In this document: positions 34,673 to 46,051 of the stretch, one piece after another | Layout of the letters: each line of letters begins with the position of its first letter | Numbering within the stretch: position 1 is the first letter of the stretch | Source: Bactrocera neohumeralis | Taxonomy: Eukaryota > Arthropoda > Insecta > Diptera > Tephritidae | Length of the DNA: 64,000 bases | NCBI RefSeq assembly: GCF_024586455.1 | Contig: NC_065922.1 | Span: 25,044,089 to 25,108,088, forward strand | Direction of reading: 5' to 3' | Program-made: the position numbers and the translations under genes | The notes under the pieces: model-generated | Seen by the model: only the letters and a program-made list of their open reading frames with translations | Databases searched by the model: none | What the model was told of the DNA's origin: nothing

Positions 34673-35744
34673 AGTAGCTGTTGCAATAACCTTGAGGCAT
34701 ATTGTGGAAGGTCAGTGGCAAATTGACTAAAATGGAAATTTCGTCTGCGTTGAGTTTTTTTCAGCGCTCACTTGAGCTCAGATTCTTTCCTGTGTTGTTC
34801 CCAATTTGGCGGCTGATTGCAACCGTTTTAATTGAGTGTGCGTGTGGTTGCAGGTCTTCTTGCTTCTGCGTGGAAATTTACAAGATAGTTTTTAGTTCTA
34901 TATCGGGAGTGAGAGTTAATGAATGAACGAGATTTAAATTAATTTCAATGTTTTGTTTTGGTTTCATCGCAGAAAAGTGTCGATTTCGATTTCAAAGTGT
35001 AATACAAACATCAGTGTTCCCAGAGATTCACAAAAACTAAAGAATTACATTATAGTAGAGGTTTAAAAGAATACAGGAATAATTCTAAGAACAACACAAA
35101 TAAATAAAAATTTCAAAAATTAGCAGCTGATGAAATGGATGTCCCAAAAATAATCAAACTTCAAACGTTAATATCTTTTAAACGGTTGGGTTTACGAAAA
35201 AATCATTATAGACCTTTTTTGTAGAGCTTTCAATTTCCTACAAAATTCAAGGAACAAGATATTTTTTCAAGTAGTTGGAAGCGGGATATAAATTTTTCAA
35301 TCTGATAATAAGAAAAAATAGAAAATTGTATGTGGGAGGACCTTCCCGTTACAATTAAAAACTCATGTTTGGAGAGGCTTTCTTAGAGGTGTCTAAGAAC
35401 CTATTTTTCCAAGTACGAAACGAAAAAAAAATTTTTTTTTTTTTGAATCACTCTAATACACAGGATTTCAATACTCCTGAAATCTGCAATCTGAAACCAA
35501 AAAAAAAAAATAATAATATTAATCTAGAATGTCATTATGTTCTGCGAAAAAGTGGGAGACAATTTTTTTACGAGAAATCAATCAATCAATCAGAAATCAA
35601 TTTTTGATACTGATTTTTTCGACTATTTCGTATTTTAAAAAAATAGTTAAAATTTGAAGTTTTGGGATATGGATAGTTGCAGACATAGACAAGCCTATAA
35701 AGAATACTATCTAAAAGTACCCGAAAATTTTAAATAAAATAAAA

Positions 35745-36565
35745 AATTTAATTATGAATCAATATATATTTTGTCGCTTTCAAAGTAATCCCCACCAGAT
35801 GTCATATACTTATGTTAATAGTTTTCGCCTCGTCAAAACACTTTTTGGCTTAGCCTTTAGCTCCTTTAGCTATTTTGTTTTATTTCCTCGGTCGAATGAA
35901 AATGGGTGTCACGGAGCGGCAGTTTAAGTTTTGGGAACAAGAAAAAATCACAGGGAGCGAAATCTGGTGAATACGGTGGTTAATCGATGGTATTCATTCG
36001 ATCGTAGCTCGATGCAATAGTGCATTATCATCGTATGATATCAATGAATTGTTCCTCCACAATCCCGGACGCTTCCCACTGATGTTCACGCAAACGCCTC
36101 AATATGTCCAAATAGAACTCCTTATTGACCATCTGTCCCTCCGGTACAAATAAATGAGGCAACAAACCACGAGAAAATCAATGACCTTTACTTTAATTTT
36201 TGAGCAGCCTTGGTGTGGTTTTTTTAGTTTCGGCTCTTTTTTCCCCCTTTATTCTGATGATTGTTGATTTTTCTGCATGTAAAAAACTCATAAAACGATG
36301 TCTCATCTGGAATTATAATGCTCGCCATGAAATGTTAGATCGGAATTCGGACGATCAAGCATGTTCAAACAGGTAAAATTCACCAAAATCATTCGAACGA
36401 GCTCGTCAGAGGTGTCGAATTCTCTTGCCATGTTTCTAACGCTTGTATGACGATTTTCAAGCACCACATCCTTCATCTTTATAATTATTTAATCAGTTCA
36501 AGGGGTCGTCCTGAACGATTCATGTCTTCAACGATCTCTCGACCATTTATAAATACTTTGTGCCA
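35745..36565 (-). pseudogene. Nearly full-length degenerate mariner transposase
   Basis: On the minus strand the family order is kept from end to end. It starts with INGREIVEDMNRSGRP (about 36550-36500), then RHTSVRNMAREFDT-like words in broken frame, then DETSFYEFFTCRK in place of GDEtWvyeyd (first Asp visible), then PGLWRNNSLI, YDDNALLHRATI (second Asp block, relatives have HHDNAPSHRA), then FPKLKLPLRDTHF-like words and KCFDEAKT, ending DIWWGLL/SGGDYFE-like near 35790. The third Asp block is eroded. Frames change at least five times and stops are common, so it is inactive. It resembles mariners found in ants, mosquitoes and other insects more than the irritans-type copies at 42.9 and 60.3 kb. 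Confidence 0.8.
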
Positions 36566-36599
36566 CTCGTTGGCTTCTGTTTTTGATAAACCTAAATCA

Positions 36600-36835
36600 C
36601 CGTATGTCTGTATATCCGCAAACGTGTCCCTTTATCTCCATATACTCATTTGTCGAAATCGTCAATGTCGGGTCACTAGCATATAGCTGCCATATAAAAT
36701 TCATGTAAGCTAAAATTTGAACCTGACGATTTATTTCAATACTTAAATTTGACATCAATTTTTATCTAGATCGAATTTTTTGAAAGGTATTCTAGCTTCG
36801 GTGAAACCGCAGTTATAATTTCTCTTGTTTTGAAC
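36600..36835 (+). repeat. Repeat family B (Helentron-like), partial 3' copy
   Basis: CTAGCATATAGCTGCCATAT at about 36676 and AGGTATTCTAGCTTCGGTGA at about 36786, then GTTATAATTTCTCTTGTTTT, match the end of family B (compare 57940-57984). The body of the element is mostly missing. Confidence 0.6.
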
Positions 36836-36839
36836 TTTT

Positions 36840-38545
36840 TTAGCACGAAGCTTCTTATAGTAATGAAGTAAGTTTATTAATACCGTAGCATTATGCATAT
36901 CAACTAACGCAAGTATAATTGCAGCTAGGCAGCCGTATACTGAAATTTATTATGCGTAGTTATTGGTTGTTAATCACGTGCAACTGATTAGGTGATCATA
37001 ATATGTTTAATAGTACTTATAGCTTATAGAAATGTAAAATTCCGGGAGGTGCTTAGTTGCCTTCGTTATTTTGCTCTGTCGGACGTCATAGTTTTTTACT
37101 TTTCAAATATATAAACTCGTGAATGTTTTACGGGGTAGTATACTTGAATACTGATATCAGTTGCCAAACCCAATATAATATATTTGTTGCAGTATCCTTG
37201 GTTAATAGAATGACAGCTAGTCACCAGTAATTTATAGGTAAACTTCAAAAACTTACTTTAAAAATACTTACAGCGAAAACCAATATCTCCCAAGAACTGC
37301 CACATCATCGACTTACTTGCATACATATGTATATATACAAGTATATATATCTTTTTTGCAGTTCTTTCAATTTTAACCGCAACAAATTGAAAAATAGTTA
37401 ATCCAACAACAGAAAAGTATACAAATAATACACAAAACGCTGCAGAAGTGCGAAACCCAAGCGCACTAATTTAAGGCCAGATCATTCCATATGGGTTTTT
37501 CAAATTAAAAAATAACTGTTGTTCAATGATTTTTCATTATGATAATTCTCATTGCGTTTTGCCATTTTGCTTGCGGCGAAAAACGAACGAACAACATAGC
37601 AATTACAAAAACAATATGCCAAAGCCCAAGCAACTATGCAAGATGGAGTCAGCGAAGCAGCAAATTATTTCGCAAAATAATCGCAAATATGTAATATGTG
37701 TGGTATTTGTTGTTGTTTTTGTTGTTGGTGCTGCTAGTAGTCATGGCATGGAAAGATGTTTATGAATAGAAATATTTTTGCTTAATTTAACGCTCTTTTG
37801 TTCAATTCCATTTTGCACTGTTTGCCCACTCCCGTAACTGGTGATTCGGTCAGCTTGTGGTTTTTGCAGCGCGTCTTGTTGTTTTTGTTATAATCATATT
37901 TTTTGTTGTTGTTCTTGTTGGTTGGCCAGTTAAGCAGAACCATTGGTGTACCCATATATATACTATACATACATATATATAGATATATTTGAATATGTTA
38001 AATGTAGCTGTGTTGAAGCCAAATTATGAACGAAAAGCAAGACATAATAAACACATTAAATAGTATACAAGTATGAACATACCTATTCACCCATTAATAC
38101 ATAAGTACATGCATTTCTTTTGCTAATGTGCAGAAAGCATTGACTTTTGAATTCTTGTGTTAATAGTAATTGCTTTGCATACAATTTTTTCCACATAAAT
38201 GCAAATTTTTTTAATATTAATTTAATTTTTTTTTTTGCAAAATTTATTATAAATAAATTAGAACACGCTACTTTAATTAGATTTTGGTTGCAAATATGCT
38301 TAAAAATAGCAATAACGAATGAATATGGTTAATTATGTGGAGTTAATAACAGGTGGGAGTGGCAATAATGTCTGCTTAAAGTTATCGGCAGCTAAAAGTA
38401 CTTGCACTGACATTGATAAATAGCAAACAAGACTTGTGTTATGCATTCTTTCAACACATAATTAGTTTCGTTTTTGAGACAGTAGCAATTTCGTAAGCGT
38501 TGAGTAAGATATTGTTAATTTTTTATGCTTGAAAACGAAATCCTG
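36840..38545. other. AT-rich non-coding stretch
   Basis: TTGTTGTTTTTGTTGTTGGTG near 37710 and TTTTTGTTGTTGTTCTTG near 37899 are triplet repeats. An ATACATACATATATATAG run lies at about 37965. No gene is recognised. Confidence 0.5.
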
Positions 38546-38549
38546 TATA

Positions 38550-39033
38550 TCTTTATATATAAAAAATACTTGTCACGTTGTTTGTCCGCGATGGACTCCT
38601 AAACCACTGAACCGATTTTAGTAAAATTTACCACACTGTGTCCAGTTCGAACCAACTTAGAAGATAGGATAGTAAAAACAATTCTTGAATAAAAAAGCCA
38701 AAAGTAAAAGACGCTCTATTAAACGAACACCTTCATTAACCATGCACACTGTTGATGTTTATTAAGTACAATCTATAAAGCGGAAAACTTTATTAACTAG
38801 ACAGAAAGGCTGTTAACCAGACATTGAGAAAGCAGCCATAAATTCGTTATTTTTGCCAATGGAATTTATTTGTATGAACATGTTCAACCTTAAGTACATT
38901 CCTTTGGATTCTTATACCGACAAAAACATTTTTGCCTTCATTCGTAAATAAAATTTTCACTGTATTTAATAGTTTATTATAAGAATAATAGTATAAAATG
39001 TATACCACAGCAAGACGTGGCCGCATCCCCTAG
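38550..39033 (+). mobile_element. Non-autonomous Helitron with intact termini
   Basis: The segment starts TCTTTATATATAAAAAATAC and ends CCCCTAG, giving the TC...CTAG termini known for Helitrons. It is flanked by A at 38549 and T at 39034, the expected AT target. About 11 bases before the CTAG, CCACAGCAAGACGTGG (39005-39020) is a decayed form of the usual short subterminal hairpin (CCAC...GTGG still pairs). The 5' part contains TTGTCCGCGATGGACTCCTA and CACTGAACCGATTTTAG, words I remember from abundant insect Helitron-derived repeats. There is no Rep/helicase frame, so it depends on other copies. Confidence 0.7.
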
Positions 39034-39084
39034 TATTATGTATAATATAATGGAAATCGACGAGTTTGATCGTGTTGTAGGCAA

Positions 39085-39490
39085 TATTTTGATTGCCCAT
39101 GAGATATAACTATGTACATTGTGCAACAAACCGTTTGAAACCATTTAAACACTGATGGATACAAAATGAAGCTCGATGTATGGGTGCCACACGAGTTAAT
39201 GAAAAAAATCGTATGGACGAATTTTCATCTACGAATCACTAATCGCAACACGATCGATCAATTTCTGAAATCAAGTGTAAATAGTTGTGATCGAATCGCG
39301 GTAAGAGGGCGCAAATCAAGACCAAGCCAGGATTGACGGTCAGGAAGGTTTTGCTAGAGATTTTAGTAGATTAAGCTGAGCAGCTCTCTTACAGCCAAAC
39401 TATTAGCTCGGATTGTACTAGGACACACATATCGACAATGACTCGCCTAAAGCTCTGAAAGCTTGGTTGGGAGGTTCCTTTGGAGGTATA
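39085..39490 (+). pseudogene. Mariner transposase fragment
   Basis: KLDVWVPHELMKKIVWTNFH from about 39174 matches the linker that precedes the first catalytic block of mariner transposases (kkLDvWVPHELt.kn). Further frames give TKPGLTVRKVLL near 39330 (KPGLtprKvll) and THISTMTRLKL then KLGWEV near 39430-39475 (HTS..trqkLreLGWEvl). The catalytic aspartates are not preserved in readable form. The copy begins about 50 bp after the Helitron. The 5' third and the C-terminus are missing. Confidence 0.75.
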
Positions 39491-39494
39491 GTAC

Positions 39495-40685
39495 AATATA
39501 TAAACGGCCAGAGTGCTTTAAATTTAAATATTTTTCTCTGCGCTAAATAACATTACCAATTGATTTCGAGTAGCGTCGAAAACTTACGTTTCCTATAAAA
39601 GGTTTATAGTTTATTTCACGTTTTAAGTCTTCAAAATATATAGAAATATTTTTTTATGAATTACTTTCTTATTATTTTTTTAATTTTAACTCTAATTGGT
39701 AAAGCAATTTAAGACCACTTTATTAAGGTATCGCAATAGAGAGATATTGCTGACTCTTTGGCAAGATCTCATATGTACATACTTTGATATTACTTTCCTT
39801 TGTTATTTTCCAACCATTTGATGCCCGCAACGAAACCACTTATCTCCCACCTTGCTTAGACATTTTTTCTTTGCCGAGAACGATAACTTAAACAATCACG
39901 ATTAAGTAATCGTAAATCCATTTCAACATCGACTTAGCTATTTTAACCGATCGCCTTCCCTTAATTACCTTTGTATGATTCAAAAGTAATCCAGGGCGTA
40001 TACTTGATACACAAAGTCCTTCAAACCACGTGCGTTCATAAACATAAATATAAAATTGAGTAATAATGTGTACAAAACAGCTGCGAAATGAAACTAATAT
40101 CCACACACCCATGCAATTTATTAAGTATTTATTTAGCTATAATTATTTTGTGGCGCGCACTAAATTTCCGCAGATAATCTAAAAGTGTCTGATGTCAGTC
40201 AGCCGCTAATTCGACCGCTACAAAAGAGACGGGTGTGTGCGCATTGACCTAGCGCAAAAATTTTAGAATAACAAAACAGTCGGACATAACATTATACTCG
40301 CATATAAACATACAATGAAAACGAATAAGATTTACAAATTTCGTGTGCCAAATGACCGCAGCGCAGTCAAAGCATTTAATTATCATTCTATGCCTCTATT
40401 TTCATTTCATAGCTGGTTGTCTGCCAAAGAAGCCTATTGTTTGGCTATATACTAGTATAAGTATTGTATCATAAGTTTAGTTATATATATGGTTATGCGT
40501 TTTTTTACAAGAAAATTTCCTTTTCCATATTTTTACTATTTATGCTCTAATGAGCTTGAGTTCAGACTAGATAAAATCTACACTCTTGATAGCTGTGTGC
40601 ACAGTCATAGCAACATTGGAGCTTATGTAACTACATATAGCATGGAACTTCAATGTGAATGAGCCAAAATGTAAAGGAAATATAT
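39495..40685. other. AT-rich non-coding stretch with one initiator-like site
   Basis: TGTCAGTCAGCC at about 40194 contains a TCAGTC initiator match in a short GC-richer patch (40150-40260), but no downstream element or leader-like sequence follows. Nothing else was identified. Confidence 0.45.
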
Positions 40686-40689
40686 ATTT

Positions 40690-41140
40690 ATTATATAAAT
40701 GATCAGTATGATGATCTGAGTCGATTTAGCCATTTCCAACTGTCTACATATACGTCAACTAGTGCCTCAGTTTTTGAGATATTGATCTGAAATTATGCAC
40801 ACGTCCTTTTCTCCCCAAAGAGTGGTTTATTTGTCGGAACGGCTGATATCGAACCACTATAGCGTATAGCTGCCGTACAAACTGAACGATAGGAATCAAA
40901 TGTTTATATGGAGAACTTTTTCATTTGACGAGATATTTTCATGAAATTCGACATGAGTTGTTGCCTAAAACAACAAAGCAATCTCTGAAGAAATCGTTCA
41001 GATCGGATCACTATAGCATGTAGCTGGCGTACAAACTAAACGACAGGCCTCAAGTTCTTGTAAGAAACTTTTTCTATTTGTGAAGAGAATAACATAAAAT
41101 AGCTTTGTTGCATCCGAAGTTAACGCTTTTGCTTGTTTTA
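40690..41140 (+). repeat. Repeat family B (Helentron-like), partial copy
   Basis: TGATCAGTATGATGATCTGA, GTCGATTTAGCCATTTCC, CCTCAGTTTTTGAGATATTG, CACTATAGCGTATAGCTGCC and GGATCACTATAGCATGTAGC follow the same order as in the 57.2-58.0 kb copy, including two of the roughly 150-bp internal units. It ends with GAAGTTAACGCTTTTGCTTG. The palindromic 5' end is missing. Confidence 0.8.
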
Positions 41141-41144
41141 ATAT

Positions 41145-42760
41145 TAAGAAGCGCAAATGGAAAGATTTTACCGTACGAGCAAGTCAGATTTCTAATTTCA
41201 AAACGCTAAGCATAAATAAAGTTAAAATAAATCATTTCCTAGATAACTTCTATCATATGAAATTTTAAATTAATTTTTTCGCTGCGCAATTTTTGTCTAA
41301 TATTCACTTAGCATTGCAATAACATAAAACGTCACAAATCACATTATTTTTTCTTATGCCTCTTGCTGTTCTTATTTAATTAACTTTACGCTTGCGCAGC
41401 TCAGTTCACTTTGAAATTAAATTTCTGACCGCAAAATAGTCATCCGGTGATTATGATTCTGTTTTTATTAGTTTTGCTTATTCGAAGTATGAATGTAAGT
41501 TGAAAAAGAACTGGGTCATTTAGAAGCTAGAAACAATTTGTTATTATGTTTTTATTATGTAAATGGTAAGTATACTTATATAAACATTATTTTCAGATTA
41601 GAGTGTAGTTACTGAGGGTCTTACCCGTGCTCTTGATCTTAAATAAAATTGTTAATTGATTATAATGACAAAATAATTGCGCTAAACTTCAAGTTTTTTC
41701 TGCTTTTAAATGAACTATTTATACTTTTAGTTTTATTAAAAATATTTAGATTGCCTTTTAATATAAGAAAATATATATATGACCAAAATTAAAGGAATAT
41801 GAAGATACCACTTTTTATAAGGCTATGAGTTTTTCATTAAGAACGTATCTATTGCCTCAGGAGACACTTTCAACTCTCTTTTCAAAAAGTTCTTTGAGCA
41901 AAATTGATAGAGTGCACACAGTGCGTAAATAATGATTTGAGGCTGCGTTTGTTTCCTTTTGTTACCCTTTAACACTCGTTGAGCAGGAACACCATATTCT
42001 AGCTACAGTCGAAAGTATTTCTTAAGAAGGTTAAGTTTCTATTCAAATTATTTTCAAATTGTGAACACAAAGATTGGAAATTTTTTCTTTGCTCCTTTTA
42101 CTTTTTTCGATTATTTCCGATACAAATAGCCTAATGCCAGCTCATATCTGGCTAGAGAGACGTCCTTTCCTTTTCTCTCTAATAAGTAGGAACTTAATTT
42201 CTAATGGATATCTTGAATTCTACTCTGTCGTCATTAAAAATGGCGAAACATTCATTACAATCTCTAGAAATCATTTATTTGCCAGAACTTCGTTTGAAAA
42301 ATGTTCTTAAACCTTCTCATGAAGAATTTTATTTTCGTAACCTTTACTACTGCAACAATGTTTTTAAATATTTTCATATAGCCGCTAGATTACTGCTTGT
42401 GAAATCTATTTTAGATGGTGTTAACGTCAATCCGATATCCAATCTTGCAGTACGCCGTTTGCTAAATTTCTTTCTCTTAGAGATGTCTTTGAACTGTTGC
42501 CCACAAATTTAATAAAATCCTCGGAATGCCATATTGTCTAGCTCCCCCTCACTGGTGTTTGTTTGTGTTTGTTTGTGCATTTTAGTTGAGGAAAATATCA
42601 ATCAGTAACTCTGTAGCTGTTCTGAATATGATTGTCAGCATTACAACCTTTTTTTTAGACGTTTCTTATCATTTTTTTACAATATTATGGAATATAGCCG
42701 CTTAACGTGCTATAATTATTAATGCCAGCAAAGCTCTAACTCCGGGTGAAGAGATTTTTA
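41145..42760. other. Non-coding stretch with two overlapping unexplained frames
   Basis: At 42074-42310 a frame begins MEIFSLLLLLFSIISDTNS, which looks like a signal peptide, and at 42204-42512 an overlapping 102-codon frame has a more protein-like composition with many Leu, Asn and Arg residues and a Cys-Cys-Pro near its end. I recognise no family for either, and no flanking splice or promoter signals were seen. They may be chance frames in AT-rich DNA or the remains of a mobile element. Confidence 0.35.
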
Positions 42761-42764
42761 TACT

Positions 42765-42847
42765 CTGCGCAAGATCCATTAAGCTTGTCATGTAGTTTGT
42801 AACACCTAGAAGGAAACATCGGAGACCTTATAATATACAAGTATATA
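42765..42847 (+). repeat. Repeat family B, 5' head (left of MITE insertion)
   Basis: ATTAAGCTTGTCATGTAGTT, GTAACACCTAGAAGGAAACA and TCGGAGACCTTATAATATAC match the family B start at 57246-57305 (AAGTTTGTCACGAAGTTTGT, AACACCCAGAAGGAAGCGTC). The copy is cut by the mariner MITE that starts at 42848. Confidence 0.75.
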
Positions 42848-43333
42848 TTGGGTAATCGAAAAAGTATTTTCGTATTTCAAATAATTATTCTAATAAATAA
42901 ATAAACAAATATGTACCATTTTGGTCGACCACTTTTTGCCATTTTCCGCTAGAGACATTATTCCATCAGTGTAAAACTTTCATCAATGTAAATCGAAATT
43001 TCCAAATTTCCAGAACGGAAGCGAGCGAACCATTGTTGTTCTACACGAACTGATACAGCATCGTCTCCGTAAACTTCACAAATTTCATTGGTGGCTTGCG
43101 TGGCATTCTTCCTTTTTTTATACAAAAATTTCAAAATACAGCGAATTTCTTTATTATTTTCACTCATTTTTGAACAGATTTAACTTTTTTTCACCATAAC
43201 CGTTTTTAATCTCATCTTTCCAACACTATATGATATGACGCAATGTGATTGGTAGCACTGGAGATGTACGACTGCAAGAACATCTGTTAACAAAATACAA
43301 TTCTATTGACAAAAGACTTTTTCGACTACCCAA
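42848..43333 (-). mobile_element. Mariner (irritans-type) MITE, copy 1
   Basis: The ends are inverted repeats: left TTGGGTAATCGAAAAAGTAT, right in inverse TTGGGTAGTCGAAAAAGTCT, with TA immediately left at 42846-42847 and TA one base off on the right. The minus-strand frame 43167-42958 reads MSENNKEIRCILKFLYKKRK, then NATQATNEICEVYGDDAVSV and QQWFARFRSGN, which is the N-terminal helix-turn-helix of irritans-type mariner transposase. It is then joined, through a short segment, to KMAKSGRPKW/VVDQNGTYLF-type C-terminal sequence next to the left end. The whole catalytic domain is deleted. The same junction is present in the copy at 60316-60636. Confidence 0.85.
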
Positions 43334-43510
43334 ATATATATGTATGTGTATAAATTATGAGCGAGAGCAAATCTTGAGATATCGATCTGGAATTTTACAT
43401 TTTTTTGCCGAAATATAGCTGTCATACAAGCGGAAGAAACAGTATGAGGTGCTTGTAGTGGAAACAGATGGAGTCACTATAGCATGTACTGCTTAAATTA
43501 TAATAAATTA
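43334..43510 (+). repeat. Repeat family B, continuation right of MITE insertion
   Basis: CTTGAGATATCGATCTGGAA, GCCGAAATATAGCTGTCATA and GAGTCACTATAGCATGTAC continue the family B order that was interrupted at 42847. Similarity is lower than in the 57 kb copy. Confidence 0.55.
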
Positions 43511-43514
43511 TGGT

Positions 43515-46050
43515 TTCTTCATATCTCAAACTCACCGAATTATTATGCAATTTAATTAGAAATGTAAATCAATCACATAATCAGCATATTCGATTGAAAT
43601 AGTCATATAATCATCTTACGACATTGTCGAGACTACACCTAATATTCACCGTTAACATAACAAATCACACAAAAAATATTACAAAATCGGTGAAATGCAC
43701 TTTTACGAACAAAACAACAACAACAACAAAGTGAACAAATAAACTGGAAAAATGCAACTTCAGCACCGAATTTGATGCGCAACCAACCTTAAAAGCCACT
43801 ATTGCGCCGGCGCAACTAAGCCATATACCATATGCCATAAAGATAATATTTTAGTTGTTGTTGTTGCTGTTTTATGGCTCAGCGATGCGGATATGCATTG
43901 GCGGCCAGCAAGGCAACGCTTCAGCGAAACGCTCTAATGAAGAAATCAGTTTAAGTGGCTTCAATGGATGCGCTTGCGCAGTAAAAACACAAAGACAATT
44001 ACAACAACAACAATTTAATATCATTAACTATGCGCGATTGCAACAATACAAACCATACCGGTGTGTATTGGGTGTAACGGCAATCGATGAGGCGACAAAA
44101 TTAGCATAGCGCTGCATTGGTTGCAACGCCGGTTTACAGTTACAGTTTGATTCGTAACCGCGGCAATGTTGGTGGCAAGTGAAATAGTGATGATATTGAT
44201 TGGCATTAAAAGTTTTTATTGTTATGCATTTGTTAGGGGCGCGCTATACCTTTTGTTGTTGTTGTTTTTGATTGCTTTGTGTTGCTGTTGTTGTAATCTG
44301 AATGCGCGCTGAGTGCTGCTGATGACTTTGAACTGCATTTTTGTGGTTGATTTCCGCATACTTATTATTCAATTTAGTCATAACAACAATAAAATTGTTA
44401 ATGTTGTTGTTGTAAACTATATTTATGCATTTTCCATTGCTTTTGTAGTGATCATGATCGCTAAGTTGGCGGTAGTGTAGTAAAAATGGCATGCCATTTG
44501 CATGAATCCCCCGATAGACCTGCAACGCCTATTTGTTCCGTTCCGCCAGCGGGTTCGTTGCTTAAGTCTTTTGTTCGTTGCTAGCGAAACTGGTTCGTTT
44601 CAACAGTTCAAATGCTTGTTGCGCATTCGCGTAAGCGTTAGAAAATCATTGACTGCTAAGCAAAAACAAAAGCAACAATTAGAAAAAGCTAAAAAGCAAC
44701 AACAAAAATAAAAAGTAACAGACGAAAAAAGCAGTAAAAGCAAAAACATTTAGCTACGAAACATAGTTGCTGAGCACATTTGTTGCCAACATTTGCCGCT
44801 TTCGTGTACATCCGCCTTCAGTTTGAGCCGCAGCCACATCTGTAGCCAAACTCTCTACGGAATTTTCCCAAAACGCATGCACAGCGAGCGCGCTCGCCTG
44901 CCAAAAGCGGCATTTCTACGCGGTTCGCGTTGATCGCCGCACAGCGCACGGCGCGCGGCACACAGCTGCCGTTGTACATTGGCTTCAATCTTCGATTTTT
45001 TACTTATGATAAATGCTCATAACCTATAAAGTCGCTGCGAAAAGTGGGTCAACCGTGCTGTTGCTGTTGTCTTCCCTTCGTCAGCCCGCGCAAGTTGTAT
45101 GCCTTGCCGCACGGTGTGGCGCTGTGGCGTTGTGTGCCTGCGCCGGGTGGCATCAGCGTCGAGTTTGGCTGTCGCCGCTGCCTGCCGGTGCCGCTGGCGG
45201 TGTTCATTAATCAAGACTTCTTCATCATATTTATTACAACAAGCATTCGCACTGGCTTTGGCATTGGCACTACGCTCATCGGTTCATTGGTTTACTTTTT
45301 GTTTGATTTTTATTTTCGATTTTTGTTGAGTTTTTGTTTTGCATTCATGTAACGAATATTTCCGTTTGTGTTTAGCTATCTTTGTTTTTGATATTCGAAA
45401 TAGTAAATATGTTTTCTTATAGATTGAGTGCCAACGTGGCTTTGTTGCTCGTATGATGGAGCTGCAACACTAGCAAGTTCGCGAATTGTAATTTATATCA
45501 ACATAGTGTGCTTAGCAAAGATAGTATATACAAATAAATATATAAAAGTGAGAAGCAAAGTGGTTCTTATAATATTTCTCTGCAATACTCAAACTCTAGT
45601 TTGTATTTAGTAATCAGAGATTAGATCTAAATATATACATATGTATATATTTTTGAAGGCGTTTAAGGACGTATTATGGCTTGTTTTAATGATCATTCGT
45701 ATAATATTCCTAGAAATCTTCAGTAACAAAAATTTATTTATATAAAAATTATTATATAGACACATTACATTGTCTACAAAGAACTTTAATTAATGAAACC
45801 TCTACTTTTTCAAAGCAATAATGCTGCAATGTGCCACGTTTTATAAGTTATTGGTTATATAAAATATGCTTAAGAGAGATTTTTAAGGTTTAAGCCAGCT
45901 GCTGACAGACTTAATAAAATATTGATTATCGAAAAGAGATTGTAAAGCAAAGTTTCTGAATTGAATTTTATTCCTAAAGTAACGTTTGTACCATAGATAA
46001 GCGATATTATTTATTTGGTATTTAATAATATGATATTAGAGAAAAACAAG
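43515..46050. other. Non-coding stretch with a GC-rich island
   Basis: CAACAACAACAACAAAG near 43716 and many GTTGTTGTTG words are triplet repeats. From 44870 to 45350 the sequence becomes strongly GC-rich for this window, including the 14-base palindrome GCGAGCGCGCTCGC at 44884-44897 and GCGCACGGCGCGCGGC near 44943. Overlapping frames on both strands (102 codons at 45044-45352 plus, 65 at 45017-45214 minus) show no family motifs. TTCAGTTTG at about 44817 contains an initiator match without a downstream element. This block could be a promoter or conserved element; no transcript can be inferred. Confidence 0.45.
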
Positions 46051-46051
46051 T

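Larger units (their letters stand above)
33005..35735. other. Non-coding stretch with triplet repeats and a GC-richer core
   Basis: From 33.9 to 34.9 kb the sequence is less AT-rich, with GTTGTTGTTGTTG runs at about 33957 and 34129, ACACATGTACATATGTGTGT at about 34020, and a run of CAA triplets. Large overlapping frames on both strands (up to 184 codons) are produced by the triplet repeats and are not called as genes. The stretch 35110-35290 (AAACGTTAATATCTTTTAAA and neighbours) reads like another dispersed repeat but has no partner in the window. Confidence 0.5.

Noticed and set aside
34123..34677. 184-codon Asn/Ser-rich frame and its Leu-rich counterpart on the other strand
   Set aside because: Both are produced by the CAA/TTG triplet repeat; there is no conserved domain.
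40194..40231. Initiator-like TCAGTC in a small GC-richer patch
   Set aside because: No downstream element at +28, no leader-like sequence and no nearby splice donor.
44815..44850. TTCAGTTTG as an initiator near the GC-rich island
   Set aside because: No DPE match at the required spacing and no TATA box, so only the island itself is noted.
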